DNA of 7,176 nucleotides from an uncultured Prevotella sp. (GCA_958369755.1 CATXJC010000070.1:1-7176); one strand, 5' to 3'. Counted from the first letter of the stretch, positions 1-6,841 are shown. Numbers and translations: made by a program. Notes: generated from the sequence alone by a model not told the origin.

Positions 1-53
1 TCGTGACCTCCTGCGTGACAGGCAGGCATTCTAACCAACTGAACTAACGCACC
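1..53 (-). tRNA. tRNA-Asp(GTC), 3' part cut by window edge
   Basis: Read on the minus strand, the sequence gives a 5' acceptor strand GGTGCGT (53 to 47), the T8-A9 pair, a D-arm with a GTTCAGTTGGTTAGAAT-type loop, and an anticodon stem CCTGC/GCAGG enclosing the loop CTGTCAC. The anticodon GTC (positions 17-19) reads Asp codons. The variable region begins before the window ends, so the T-arm and 3' acceptor strand are missing; 53 nt of a usual 76-77 are present. Its promoter lies at 105-136, giving a predicted leader of about 45 nt. It is the last element of the minus-strand block seen here. Confidence 0.95.
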
Positions 54-83
54 AATCATGAAATCAAATTGAATGGCTTAGCG

Positions 84-154
84 CTCATTTTTCATTTGCG
101 AGTGCAAAGGTACTACTTTTTTTTGGTTCTACCAAATTTTTATGCAACTTTTTT
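84..154 (-). repeat. tRNA promoter repeat, copy A
   Basis: This 71-nt block on the minus strand aligns without gaps to 6842-6912 on the plus strand, with 63 of 71 bases identical by hand count. It covers an upstream AAAAAAGTTGC tract, both promoter elements, the likely start site (common CACTCGCAA) and a short part of the leader. Likeness fades in the leaders, so it is a conserved promoter cassette and not a duplicated tRNA gene. Confidence 0.85.
105..136 (-). promoter_or_regulatory. Bacteroidota-type promoter for tRNA-Asp
   Basis: On the minus strand there is a -33 element TTTG (136-133), a 20-nt spacer, and a -7 element TACCTTTG (112-105) that fits TAnnTTTG exactly. Transcription should begin near 98-100 and run through the leader to the tRNA 5' end at 53. 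The elements sit within a 71-nt block repeated in inverted orientation at 6842-6912 in front of the tRNA-Lys cluster, which supports their being a real tRNA promoter. The upstream A-tract overlaps the stop codon of the acetyltransferase gene. Confidence 0.85.
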
Positions 155-662
155 ACAGAAAATATTGAAAAAACATCGCATCCTCATATCCAACTGGGCT
201 ACAAAGCCATTGTTTCAGGATATTATTCCCCTCAAATCCAACAGATTGCAGCATTTTAGCCGCTTTTTGGTTTCTGATACCTACAATAGCATAAATCTGC
301 TGAAGATGAAGTATATTCCGAGCATATTGCAACAAGCGTGACACAGAAGCCTTCGCATAACCCTGCCCCTGAAACTCCTTTTTGATGACAATTCCGAGTT
401 CGGCACGGTGATGACGGGGATCAAAATCTGTAAGATCCAGGATGCCCACCTGCTCATTCTGCTCATTCTCTACTATCAGGCGCACCTGATTGTCTACATA
501 AATATCTGCCGAAGCACTGGTTATATAGTCGAGCAGCACCCGGCGCGAATATGGAACATTGGAAACACCCAGTTCCCAAAGCCGATCATCATTCTCTATA
601 TGGTAGAGAAAATCCAGATCTTCCAACTCTAAAGCACGTAATCGAATATTCGGTTCTTTCAT
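153..662 (-). CDS. GNAT-family N-acetyltransferase (RimJ/RimL/SpeG-like)
   Basis: This 169-residue protein is a complete single-domain GNAT acetyltransferase, a family that moves the acetyl group of acetyl-CoA to an amine. The opening IRLRALELEDLDFLY (residues 6-20) is the usual first strand and helix of the RimJ/RimL group. Motif A, with the acetyl-CoA pyrophosphate loop QGQGYA at 98-103, follows the strand RAELGIVI. The NQKAAKMLQSVGF segment at 131-143 is the typical motif B region. The layout is close to spermidine acetyltransferase SpeG, as I recall it, but the substrate cannot be read from sequence; protein N-termini, polyamines or small amines are all possible. The ATG at 662 follows a 58-nt gap after the glycosyltransferase gene that holds a palindrome. 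The TAA stop overlaps the upstream tract of the tRNA-Asp promoter, and no terminator is seen after it. Confidence 0.88.
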   Translation of the reverse strand: MKEPNIRLRALELEDLDFLYHIENDDRLWELGVSNVPYSRRVLLDYITSASADIYVDNQVRLIVENEQNEQVGILDLTDFDPRHHRAELGIVIKKEFQGQGYAKASVSRLLQYARNILHLQQIYAIVGIRNQKAAKMLQSVGFEGNNILKQWLCSPVGYEDAMFFQYFL

Positions 663-677
663 AAACTACACTTATTA

Positions 678-699
678 ATAATGTACGCGCGTACCTTAT
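678..699. promoter_or_regulatory. Palindrome in acetyltransferase upstream gap
   Basis: The 12-nt core GTACGCGCGTAC (683-694) is a perfect palindrome. It extends to 22 nt with a single mismatched pair (682/695). It is a GC-rich island in a 58-nt A/T-rich gap between two same-strand genes. As DNA it could be a dimeric regulator site; as RNA it could only form a short stem with a tight GCGC loop and no U-run, so a terminator is unlikely. Function is unknown. Confidence 0.35.
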
Positions 700-720
700 A
701 ATATAGAAATAAATCTATCC

Positions 721-1833
721 TTATAAATAACCAAATTCATCCTTATCCATCACCTCCCTATCCGTAATCACCTTACCGATGTCCTTCGTATAGGTAGCCA
801 GTTTAATATTCTCGTCAGACCGCTGCGCAAGCTGATGCAGCATCTCTTCATAGCTCATCTCGTCAGCATCAAATAATACCTGGTTTGACAGGTCGACATG
901 AGAAGGAGAAAAGAATCCCAGACTCTTTCTGATTCTCGCAGTCATCATCTGCGTAAAGGCTACAGAGGCACGGGCATAGATGGCAAATTTGATAGGAATA
1001 CTCAAAAGATGCGACATACCCGAATAATGTTTACGGAAGAAGATAAGCATCGCCTCGTAAAACACATGAACATAGCGGAAGCTCGACTTCTGAGTACTTT
1101 CACCTTTGTAATGCAGGATATCTACAGGCAGATAATAGTTCTGATAACCACCCTTCAAGATACGGTAAGAAAGATCAATATCCTCGCCATACATGAAGAA
1201 ATCCTCATCCAGCAACCCCACCTTCAGCAAGGCTTTACGACGTATCATACAGAAAGCACCGCTCACAACCTCTATCTTTGCCGGCTTATCCCATGGAAGA
1301 TAACCCATGTAATAATGACCGAAACTGCGATGCTGAGGAAACCGGCTGCACAACCCCATCATCTTATAGAAAGCCACCATCGGAGAAGGCAATCCTCTCC
1401 TACTCTCAGGAGCAGGTTTGCCATTGGCTCCCAACATCCTTACACCCAGAGCACCGGCATCAGGATGAGAACGCATAAAACTGACAGCATCCTTGAGAAC
1501 ATGCTCACCGATAATGGTATCCGGATTCAGCAAAAGAACCAGATTACTCTCGCTCTTGCGGATAGCAAGATTGTTGGCACGGGCAAATCCGTTATTATGC
1601 GTACAGGCTACAACATGGAGATTAGGATATCGGGAAGCCGGGAAACACTGTTCGAGATATTCCACCGTTCCATCCTGAGAATGATTATCAACCACGATAA
1701 TCTCTGCCGTATCGCCACTTGCATCACCCTGCTGCCCGCACTCCAACACGCCGATAGCTTTCTCTACCGAACGCAGACACTGGGCAAGATAGTACTTCAC
1801 ATTATAGCTTACTATGACAACACTGAGTTTCAT
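721..1833 (-). CDS. GT2-family glycosyltransferase (rhamnosyltransferase/WbbL-like)
   Basis: This 370-residue GT-A fold enzyme transfers a sugar from a nucleotide donor, most likely to a cell-surface polysaccharide or lipid-linked acceptor at the inner face of the membrane. Visible motifs are VVIVSYN (5-11), the nucleotide-binding VVDNHSQDGT (47-56), NNGFARANN (80-88), LLNPDT (101-106, the metal-site equivalent with NPD in place of DxD), SGAFCMIRR (191-199) and the acceptor-side FMYGEDIDLSYR (213-224). This set is typical of the WbbL-type rhamnosyltransferase branch of GT2, but donor and acceptor are not provable here. Residues about 270-300 are hydrophobic/basic and may anchor it to the membrane; the last 60 are charged and not assigned. 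I chose the ATG at 1833 because MKLSVVIVSYN is the standard start; an in-frame TTG at 1845 adds four residues. It lies 30 nt after the small membrane protein gene and is probably in its operon. Confidence 0.9.
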   Translation of the reverse strand: MKLSVVIVSYNVKYYLAQCLRSVEKAIGVLECGQQGDASGDTAEIIVVDNHSQDGTVEYLEQCFPASRYPNLHVVACTHNNGFARANNLAIRKSESNLVLLLNPDTIIGEHVLKDAVSFMRSHPDAGALGVRMLGANGKPAPESRRGLPSPMVAFYKMMGLCSRFPQHRSFGHYYMGYLPWDKPAKIEVVSGAFCMIRRKALLKVGLLDEDFFMYGEDIDLSYRILKGGYQNYYLPVDILHYKGESTQKSSFRYVHVFYEAMLIFFRKHYSGMSHLLSIPIKFAIYARASVAFTQMMTARIRKSLGFFSPSHVDLSNQVLFDADEMSYEEMLHQLAQRSDENIKLATYTKDIGKVITDREVMDKDEFGYL

Positions 1834-1863
1834 ACCGAATATCAAATATTAGATACTGAAAGT

Positions 1864-2298
1864 TTAACCTTCCGCCTCTGTTGTTTCGTCCTCACATCTT
1901 CCGACAGAAGGATAAACAAAGAAGAGACAGAGAAAAAGGATGATAGCCATATATCCGAAAGCAGGCGCCATCGTCTGATAATACATAAACGTATTGATCA
2001 GCATTGGCAAGCAGAGCATATTCAGACGGGCAGTGCCCAGAGGAAGAAGTGCATCTCCCTTACGGGTTACCAACTGACGGTGAATAGCCTTGAAACTGAA
2101 GAGTTTGAGCGCCAAAGGAATAACGGCAATGGTAAGAAACTCCATCGCTACGGTAATCACATAGACCAACGTGACATCCCCTGCCAGATTAGTAGGTTCC
2201 AGAATTTCTGTCTCATAGAGCAAGACCAGCAGGAATCCTACCAACAGGACAAAGAGGAAATTGGTCATCAATATTCGTTGTACTTGTTTGATTTTCAT
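1864..2298 (-). CDS. Small four-helix membrane protein of unknown function
   Basis: I do not recognise a named family for this 144-residue protein. It has four hydrophobic stretches that look like membrane helices, at about residues 9-29, 42-66, 91-110 and 113-131. A basic loop between helices 2 and 3 (KAIHRQLVTRKGD) suggests that loop is cytoplasmic. The C-terminus ends in an acidic tail (CEDETTEAEG). No catalytic motif or signal-peptide cleavage site is visible. The ATG at 2298 is 14 nt after the recR stop and the gene ends 30 nt before the glycosyltransferase, so it is very likely co-transcribed with both. A role beside the glycosyltransferase in envelope synthesis is a guess from position only. 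Confidence 0.85.
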   Translation of the reverse strand: MKIKQVQRILMTNFLFVLLVGFLLVLLYETEILEPTNLAGDVTLVYVITVAMEFLTIAVIPLALKLFSFKAIHRQLVTRKGDALLPLGTARLNMLCLPMLINTFMYYQTMAPAFGYMAIILFLCLFFVYPSVGRCEDETTEAEG

Positions 2299-2312
2299 TT
2301 TGTTGTCTTTTA

Positions 2313-2924
2313 TTATTGTCCAAATGGAGTTCTGTTCAGAATACTCCGTCCGAGGGTAACCTCATCTGTATACTCCAATTCATCACCCACCGAGATACCA
2401 CGGGCGATAACAGAGAGTTTAACAGGATAATCAGCAAGTTTACGGGAAATATAGAAGTTGGTAGTATCACCCTCCATCGTACTGCTGAGAGCAAAAATCA
2501 CCTCCTTCACCCCACCATCAGCCACACGCTGAACCAGCGATTCTATCTCTATATCCGAAGGACCGATACCATCCATCGGCGAAATGATGCCGCCCAAGAC
2601 ATGATAGAGTCCGTGAAACTGCTGCGTGTTTTCTATCGCCAGTACATCCTGCACATTCTCGACAACACAGATGGTAGAAGCATCGCGCCGGGAATCAGAA
2701 CAAATCGGACAGACATCAGTATCGCTGATATTATGACAAACTCTGCAGTATTTCACTTCACGCCGCATCCTGGAAATGGTATCAGCAAAGAGTTCCACAT
2801 CCTCACTCTTACGCTTGAGCATAAAAAGTACAAGGCGCAAAGCTGTTTTGCGCCCTATACCTGGCAATTTAGAAAACTCCGCCACTGCCTTTTCCAACAA
2901 AGTCGAAGAAAACTGTTGTTGCAT
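2313..2924 (-). CDS. recR: Recombination mediator protein RecR
   Basis: RecR works with RecO (and RecF) to load RecA on SSB-coated single-stranded DNA during gap repair. All family parts are present in order in 203 residues, the usual length: a helix-hairpin-helix around LPGIGRKTALR (20-30), a zinc finger with cysteines 60, 63, 72 and 75 (YCRVC...CPIC), and a Toprim domain from about 83 (ICVVENVQDVLAIE), followed by LYHVLGGIISPMDGIGP (107-122). The conserved C-terminal segment ARGISVGDELEYTDEVTLGRSILNR spans 174-198. The ATG at 2924 is 9 nt after the stop of the outer-membrane barrel gene, so the two are probably on one transcript. No residue of the known motifs appears to be missing. Confidence 0.98.
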   Translation of the reverse strand: MQQQFSSTLLEKAVAEFSKLPGIGRKTALRLVLFMLKRKSEDVELFADTISRMRREVKYCRVCHNISDTDVCPICSDSRRDASTICVVENVQDVLAIENTQQFHGLYHVLGGIISPMDGIGPSDIEIESLVQRVADGGVKEVIFALSSTMEGDTTNFYISRKLADYPVKLSVIARGISVGDELEYTDEVTLGRSILNRTPFGQ

Positions 2925-2933
2925 CTTAGCAGT

Positions 2934-3425
2934 TTAGAGATAAATACCAATACCCAGTTTCAAACCTACGGTAGAATAATCTACATGCTTCTTGAAACTC
3001 TGATCGTAGTAGATAGCCGGTTCGAGAGTAACCGACTTGCCGAGGAAGAAAGCATAACCTACCTCTACCCCTGGCATGAAATCATTATAACCTCCGGAAT
3101 GAGCCAACTTTACGCCGCCACCCAGATACAGACCATTCTGCTCGATATAATAACGTGCCTGAGCACCGACAGCGAAATAATCCTTCACGCCTTCAAGACC
3201 AGAATGATTATATTCTACCTGCCCCAACAGCATCCAATCGTCTTCTACGAAGTATCCAGCCTTAGCCTGAATACCGAGATTGAGGTCCTGAGAGCCATTA
3301 TAACTCAAGTTTAAGCCCGTCATCGACGCACCGATATACTGTTTTCCACTTTCAAACTGAGCATGGGCAGCTGTCGAAACGACAAGTGCCAATGCTGCAA
3401 TAGCTAATTTTTTCATTCGTATCAT
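2934..3425 (-). CDS. Small outer-membrane beta-barrel protein
   Basis: This 163-residue protein begins with a clear signal peptide: a basic MKK, a run of Ala/Leu/Val, and a cleavage site AHA|Q near residue 22. No lipobox is present. The mature part (about 140 residues) is made of alternating polar/hydrophobic stretches with Gly and aromatic residues, such as DWMLLGQVEYNHSG, YFAVGAQARYYIE and VTLEPAIYYDQS. It ends in the strand GLKLGIGIYL. This is the pattern of the OmpA/OmpW-like eight-stranded barrel group. No peptidoglycan-binding domain follows. A structural or small-solute role in the outer membrane is inferred; no substrate can be named. The start is either the ATG at 3425 or the one at 3416 (MKKLAIA...); the latter gives a more standard signal peptide. 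It lies 38 nt after cstA and 9 nt before recR. Confidence 0.85.
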   Translation of the reverse strand: MIRMKKLAIAALALVVSTAAHAQFESGKQYIGASMTGLNLSYNGSQDLNLGIQAKAGYFVEDDWMLLGQVEYNHSGLEGVKDYFAVGAQARYYIEQNGLYLGGGVKLAHSGGYNDFMPGVEVGYAFFLGKSVTLEPAIYYDQSFKKHVDYSTVGLKLGIGIYL

Positions 3426-3463
3426 ATAAATTTACGTATATTGATTAATACTTATATATAAAT

Positions 3464-4996
3464 CTATTGTTTCTTCTGATAACTGCGATACCAACCCAGG
3501 AACCAAACCAAGGCTATCACCAGAATGATGACACTGCCCGTATAAGCCAGGCTCTCACCCAAAGCCAAAGCTGTTGGCGAAATGAGCAGGAAGGTTGAAC
3601 ATATCACGGTCATAAACAAGGCAGGAACCAGCGTCATCACAAAAGGCTTCTTCTGCTGTACCAGATAAACCGTCAATGTCCAGAGAGTGAACACAGAAAG
3701 CGTCTGGTTAGCCCAGCCGAAATACTGCCAGATGATATTGAAACCATCAGGATTCTCCATCTGCCAAACCAGAATGCCCACCGTAAGAGCAAACAACGGA
3801 ACGCAGATATAAAGACGCTTGCGCATAGAGCGCTGCTCCAAACCGATAAACTCGGCGATAATCAGACGGGCACTTCTCAAAGCCGTATCGCCACTGGTAA
3901 TAGGCGCTGCAACAACACCCAGCAGAGCCAGGATTCCACCAGCCACACCCAACCAGCTGGAACATACTATCTTCACAACGGTAGGCGCATCGAAGTTCTG
4001 GATAAGCGACTTGCCGCCATCAAACTGAGCGATAAACTGCTGAGCCACCTCCGGACTTACGCATTCACGCCATCCTCCATAATAGAAGAAATACATGGAA
4101 ACCGTAGCCCATATCAAGGCAACAACACCTTCTGTAATCATGGCTCCATAGAAAATAGGGCGACCCATCTTCTCATTCTTCATGCATCGTGCCATGAGCG
4201 GACTCTGCGTAGCATGGAAACCACTGATGGCGCCACAGGCTATCGTGATAAAGAGGCAAGGGAAAATCGGACTCTTCTGAACAAAAGACTCCGTTCCCAA
4301 CCAAGCCGGATTCTCATTGAGATTGCAACTCTGTAAATTGCTCCAAAGTTCAGGCAATGAAGGCCACTTCACAAAGAGACCTATCATCAGAGCACCCGCC
4401 ATAAAGAGAAGCGAGAAGGCAAAGAGCGGATAAACCTTACCGATAATCTTATCGATAGGCAGTAATGTAGCAATGACGTAATAAACGAAAATCACCACAA
4501 TCCAAAACATCTGGCTACCCCAGAATGCATCCGTATTGCAAATGCCACTCATAATGATAGCCGGACTGTATACAAACACAGCCCCCACCATCATCAGCAA
4601 AAGTACCGAAAAGACCAACATCACTTTCTTGGTGCGTCCACCCAAATACTTACCTACCAATTCCGGCAAACCAGCTCCACCGTTACGGATACTGAGCATA
4701 CCGCTCATGTAATCATGCATGGCTCCAGCGAAGATACACCCGAAGATAATCCACAGATAAGCCACCGGTCCGTACCAGGCACCCATAATGGCACCGAAGA
4801 TAGGACCCGTTCCTGCAATGTTGAGGAACTGAATCATGAAGATTTTCCAACTAGGCAGTACCATAAAGTCGACCCCATCGGCTTTGGTCACTGCAGGCGT
4901 AGGGCGGTCATCAGGACCGAACACATGCGCCACAAACTTTCCATAAAGAAGGTAACCCAATACAAGGGCGACCAAACTAATAACGAAACTGACCAT
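3464..4996 (-). CDS. cstA: CstA-family carbon starvation protein (peptide/pyruvate permease-type)
   Basis: This is a polytopic inner-membrane transporter of the CstA family. Characterised members import peptides or pyruvate, usually when preferred carbon sources run out. Diagnostic motifs, numbered from the chosen start, are FLNIAGTGPIFGAIMG (57-72), GAMHDYMSGM (92-101), SGFHATQSPLMARC (258-271), PITSGDTALRSARL (365-378) and FGWANQTLS (426-434). Many hydrophobic segments span the whole length. At 510 residues it is the short form, well below the roughly 700 of E. coli CstA. I placed the start at the ATG at 4996, since MVSFVISLVALVLGYLLYG matches the usual N-terminus; the GTG at 5044 would add 16 charged residues and lies in a palindrome in the likely leader. 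Transcription runs away from the GHL10 gene. The transported substrate is not known from sequence. Confidence 0.93.
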   Translation of the reverse strand: MVSFVISLVALVLGYLLYGKFVAHVFGPDDRPTPAVTKADGVDFMVLPSWKIFMIQFLNIAGTGPIFGAIMGAWYGPVAYLWIIFGCIFAGAMHDYMSGMLSIRNGGAGLPELVGKYLGGRTKKVMLVFSVLLLMMVGAVFVYSPAIIMSGICNTDAFWGSQMFWIVVIFVYYVIATLLPIDKIIGKVYPLFAFSLLFMAGALMIGLFVKWPSLPELWSNLQSCNLNENPAWLGTESFVQKSPIFPCLFITIACGAISGFHATQSPLMARCMKNEKMGRPIFYGAMITEGVVALIWATVSMYFFYYGGWRECVSPEVAQQFIAQFDGGKSLIQNFDAPTVVKIVCSSWLGVAGGILALLGVVAAPITSGDTALRSARLIIAEFIGLEQRSMRKRLYICVPLFALTVGILVWQMENPDGFNIIWQYFGWANQTLSVFTLWTLTVYLVQQKKPFVMTLVPALFMTVICSTFLLISPTALALGESLAYTGSVIILVIALVWFLGWYRSYQKKQ

Positions 4997-5031
4997 TTTT
5001 CTTTTATTGCTTAAAATTTTCTCTCTTTTCG

Positions 5032-5044
5032 GTGCAAAATGCAC
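5032..5044 (-). promoter_or_regulatory. Inverted repeat in cstA leader
   Basis: The arms GTGCA and TGCAC flank three bases (GTGCA-TTT-TGCAC on the minus strand), making a perfect short inverted repeat. It lies about 36 nt upstream of the cstA ATG and just downstream of the predicted start site near 5060. It could be an mRNA hairpin or a repressor site. It does not match the CRP half-site TGTGA. The function is inferred from position only. Confidence 0.35.
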
Positions 5045-5065
5045 TTTATTTTAATATTTCAACCG

Positions 5066-5073
5066 CAAAAGTA
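5066..5073 (-). promoter_or_regulatory. Possible -7 element of cstA promoter
   Basis: The minus strand reads TACTTTTG, matching TAnnTTTG. No TTTG is found at the right distance upstream; the -33 position falls in a T-run (complement of the A-tract at 5091-5099). If used, transcription would begin near 5060 and leave a leader of about 63 nt before the ATG at 4996. The weak -33 might mean that an activator is needed, which would fit a starvation-type gene, but that is inference. Confidence 0.5.
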
Positions 5074-5082
5074 ATATTTTTA

Positions 5083-5113
5083 TTTGAAATAAAAAAAAAT
5101 ATTGGTATCTTTG
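5083..5113 (+). promoter_or_regulatory. Bacteroidota-type promoter for the GHL10 gene
   Basis: A -33 TTTG (5083-5086), a 19-nt spacer rich in A, and a -7 TATCTTTG (5106-5113) match the phylum's consensus closely. Transcription should start near 5118-5120, leaving only about 12-14 nt before the ATG at 5132. That excludes the in-frame TTG at 5102, which would lie upstream of the transcript. The upstream half is shared with the divergent cstA promoter region. Confidence 0.8.
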
Positions 5114-5131
5114 TTGCCAAATTGTAAGATT

Positions 5132-6832
5132 ATGAAGAGATTTAAGATATTTTTTATCGTTTTATGCTCTGTTTTGGCCGCAAAAGCCCAGAGTATCGTG
5201 TTCAATAACCAGGTGCCGAAACATGAAGTAAGAGCTGTATGGCTAACAACCATAGGAGGTATCGACTGGCCACACTCTTATGCCCAGTCTTCTTATTCTG
5301 CCGAAAAGCAGAAAAAGGAACTGACGGATATACTGGACCGGTTACAGCAGGCTAAAATCAATACCGTACTGATACAGACCCGCGTAAGAGGTACCATGAT
5401 TTATCCGTCGGCATACGAACCTTGGGATGGATGTCTGTCAGGATTTCCGGGCAGAAGTCCGGGCTATGATGCCCTGCAGTTTGCCATCGACGAATGCCAT
5501 AAGCGCGGTATGGAACTGCATGCCTGGGTGGTAACCATCCCTGTAGGAAAATGGAACGCACTCGGCTGCAAAACCCTCAGACAGAAGATGCCGAAACTCA
5601 TCAAGAAGATTGGAGCCGACGGATACATGGATCCGGAAAACAGCCGGACAGGCGATTATCTGGCAAACATCTGCAGGGAAATTACACATAAATATAATGT
5701 AGACGGTATTCACCTCGACTACATCCGTTACCCTGAAACCTGGAACATCAAAGTGAGCCGGGAACAGGGACGCCGGTATATCACCAACATCGTAAGAAAA
5801 ATTCACGATGCAGTGAAGGCTGAAAAACCTTGGGTAAAAATGAGCTGCTCACCTGTAGGAAAGTATGATGACCTGAGCAGATACCGGAGCTTTGGCTGGA
5901 ATGCATACACGAAGGTCTGCCAGGATGCACAGGGCTGGCTCAAGAGCGGTCTGATGGACGAGCTCTTCCCTATGATGTATTTCAAGAACGAACACTTCTA
6001 TCCGTTTGCCATCGACTGGCAGGAACAGAGCCATGGAAAGATTGTGGTTCCAGGACTGGGCATCTATTTTCTCGATCCGAAAGAAGGAAAGTGGAACATC
6101 AATGACGTGACGGCAGAAATGTATCACATCCGAAACCTCGGAATGGGATATGCATTCTTCAGAAACAAGTTCCTCCTGGACAACAAACAGGGTATCCTCG
6201 ACTTTACCCAACGTTTCAATCCATACCCTTCATTGGTTCCGCCGATGACCTGGGCAAGCAAGAACCAACCGGAACAGCCACAACAATTATCGGTAATCAC
6301 CACCGATAACAAGGTATCAGTTTCCTGGAGCAATCCTTCAAACTATACGGATGGCACTAAAATCACAACCCCTTATATATATAATAATGTATACGCGAGC
6401 AAGAAATATCCGGTTGACATCACCGATGCACGCAACCTGGTTGCCGCACGAATCATAGGAAATTCGTTCAAAATAGAAAATCCTGATGCAAAACATCTGT
6501 TTGTTGCCGTAACTTCAATGGACGGATATGGCATAGAAAGCCAGCCAACCCAAGAAAAAGAGGAAGAGATTCAACTTCTTGCCCAAAGCACAGGAGCTGC
6601 GAAATTACTCGAATGTGACGGAAAGAAGGTATATCTAGCAGAAACCACCAAAAATCTCGTTTTTGACGTTCTGATGGTCCAAACCCTGCAAGGATGCGAT
6701 ATTCTGTACCTCCATGCAAAAGATAACACGCTAGATGTTAGAAACTTAAAGGAGGGTATCTACCGCGTGGTAAGCATCAACAAGAAGGGGTATAGACATA
6801 CGTTAGGAACCTTCAAGATGAAGAAAAATTGA
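5132..6832 (+). CDS. Secreted GHL10/DUF187 glycoside hydrolase-like protein
   Basis: This 566-residue exported protein belongs to the glycosyl hydrolase-like 10 family (YngK type). It has a signal peptide at 1-19 (MKRFKIFFIVLCSVLAAKA|Q) without a proper lipobox, so it should be released to the periplasm or beyond rather than lipidated. The TIM-barrel domain, about 30-370, opens with EVRAVWLTTIGGIDWP (32-47). It carries DGIHLDYIRYP (191-201), where the acidic residues are likely active-site candidates, and ELFPMMYF (277-284). A fibronectin-III-like segment follows at about 377-475 (LSVITTDNKVSVSWS...). The last 70 residues are a beta-rich tail ending LDVRNLKEGIYRVVSINKK..., reminiscent of C-terminal sorting domains. 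The family is thought to act on glycans, but substrate and activity are not established from sequence. The start is fixed by the promoter at 5083-5113. It is transcribed divergently from cstA and ends just before the tRNA promoter. Confidence 0.9.
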   Translation: MKRFKIFFIVLCSVLAAKAQSIVFNNQVPKHEVRAVWLTTIGGIDWPHSYAQSSYSAEKQKKELTDILDRLQQAKINTVLIQTRVRGTMIYPSAYEPWDGCLSGFPGRSPGYDALQFAIDECHKRGMELHAWVVTIPVGKWNALGCKTLRQKMPKLIKKIGADGYMDPENSRTGDYLANICREITHKYNVDGIHLDYIRYPETWNIKVSREQGRRYITNIVRKIHDAVKAEKPWVKMSCSPVGKYDDLSRYRSFGWNAYTKVCQDAQGWLKSGLMDELFPMMYFKNEHFYPFAIDWQEQSHGKIVVPGLGIYFLDPKEGKWNINDVTAEMYHIRNLGMGYAFFRNKFLLDNKQGILDFTQRFNPYPSLVPPMTWASKNQPEQPQQLSVITTDNKVSVSWSNPSNYTDGTKITTPYIYNNVYASKKYPVDITDARNLVAARIIGNSFKIENPDAKHLFVAVTSMDGYGIESQPTQEKEEEIQLLAQSTGAAKLLECDGKKVYLAETTKNLVFDVLMVQTLQGCDILYLHAKDNTLDVRNLKEGIYRVVSINKKGYRHTLGTFKMKKN

Positions 6833-6841
6833 TTTTTTTCG

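Noticed and set aside
711..720. TAGATTTA on the minus strand before the acetyltransferase gene, and again near 3456-3463 before the barrel gene, as possible -7 elements
   Set aside because: Both lack the final G of TAnnTTTG, and no TTTG lies 19-21 nt upstream; the nearest candidates are at 14 and 24 nt. I could not support promoters there.
898..2430. A 510-codon open frame on the plus strand antisense to the glycosyltransferase, membrane protein and recR
   Set aside because: Its translation is rich in His, Arg, Ile and Thr without domain patterns, and the opposite strand has three well-recognised or typical genes with proper starts. It is a frame left open by the codon use of the real genes.
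2316..3314. A 332-codon open frame on the plus strand antisense to recR and the barrel gene
   Set aside because: It has no recognisable motif and covers recR, whose every domain is intact on the other strand.
5102..5131. TTG start at 5102 for the GHL10 gene
   Set aside because: It lies within the promoter, upstream of the predicted start site, and would put ten unrelated residues before a perfect signal peptide that begins at the ATG at 5132.
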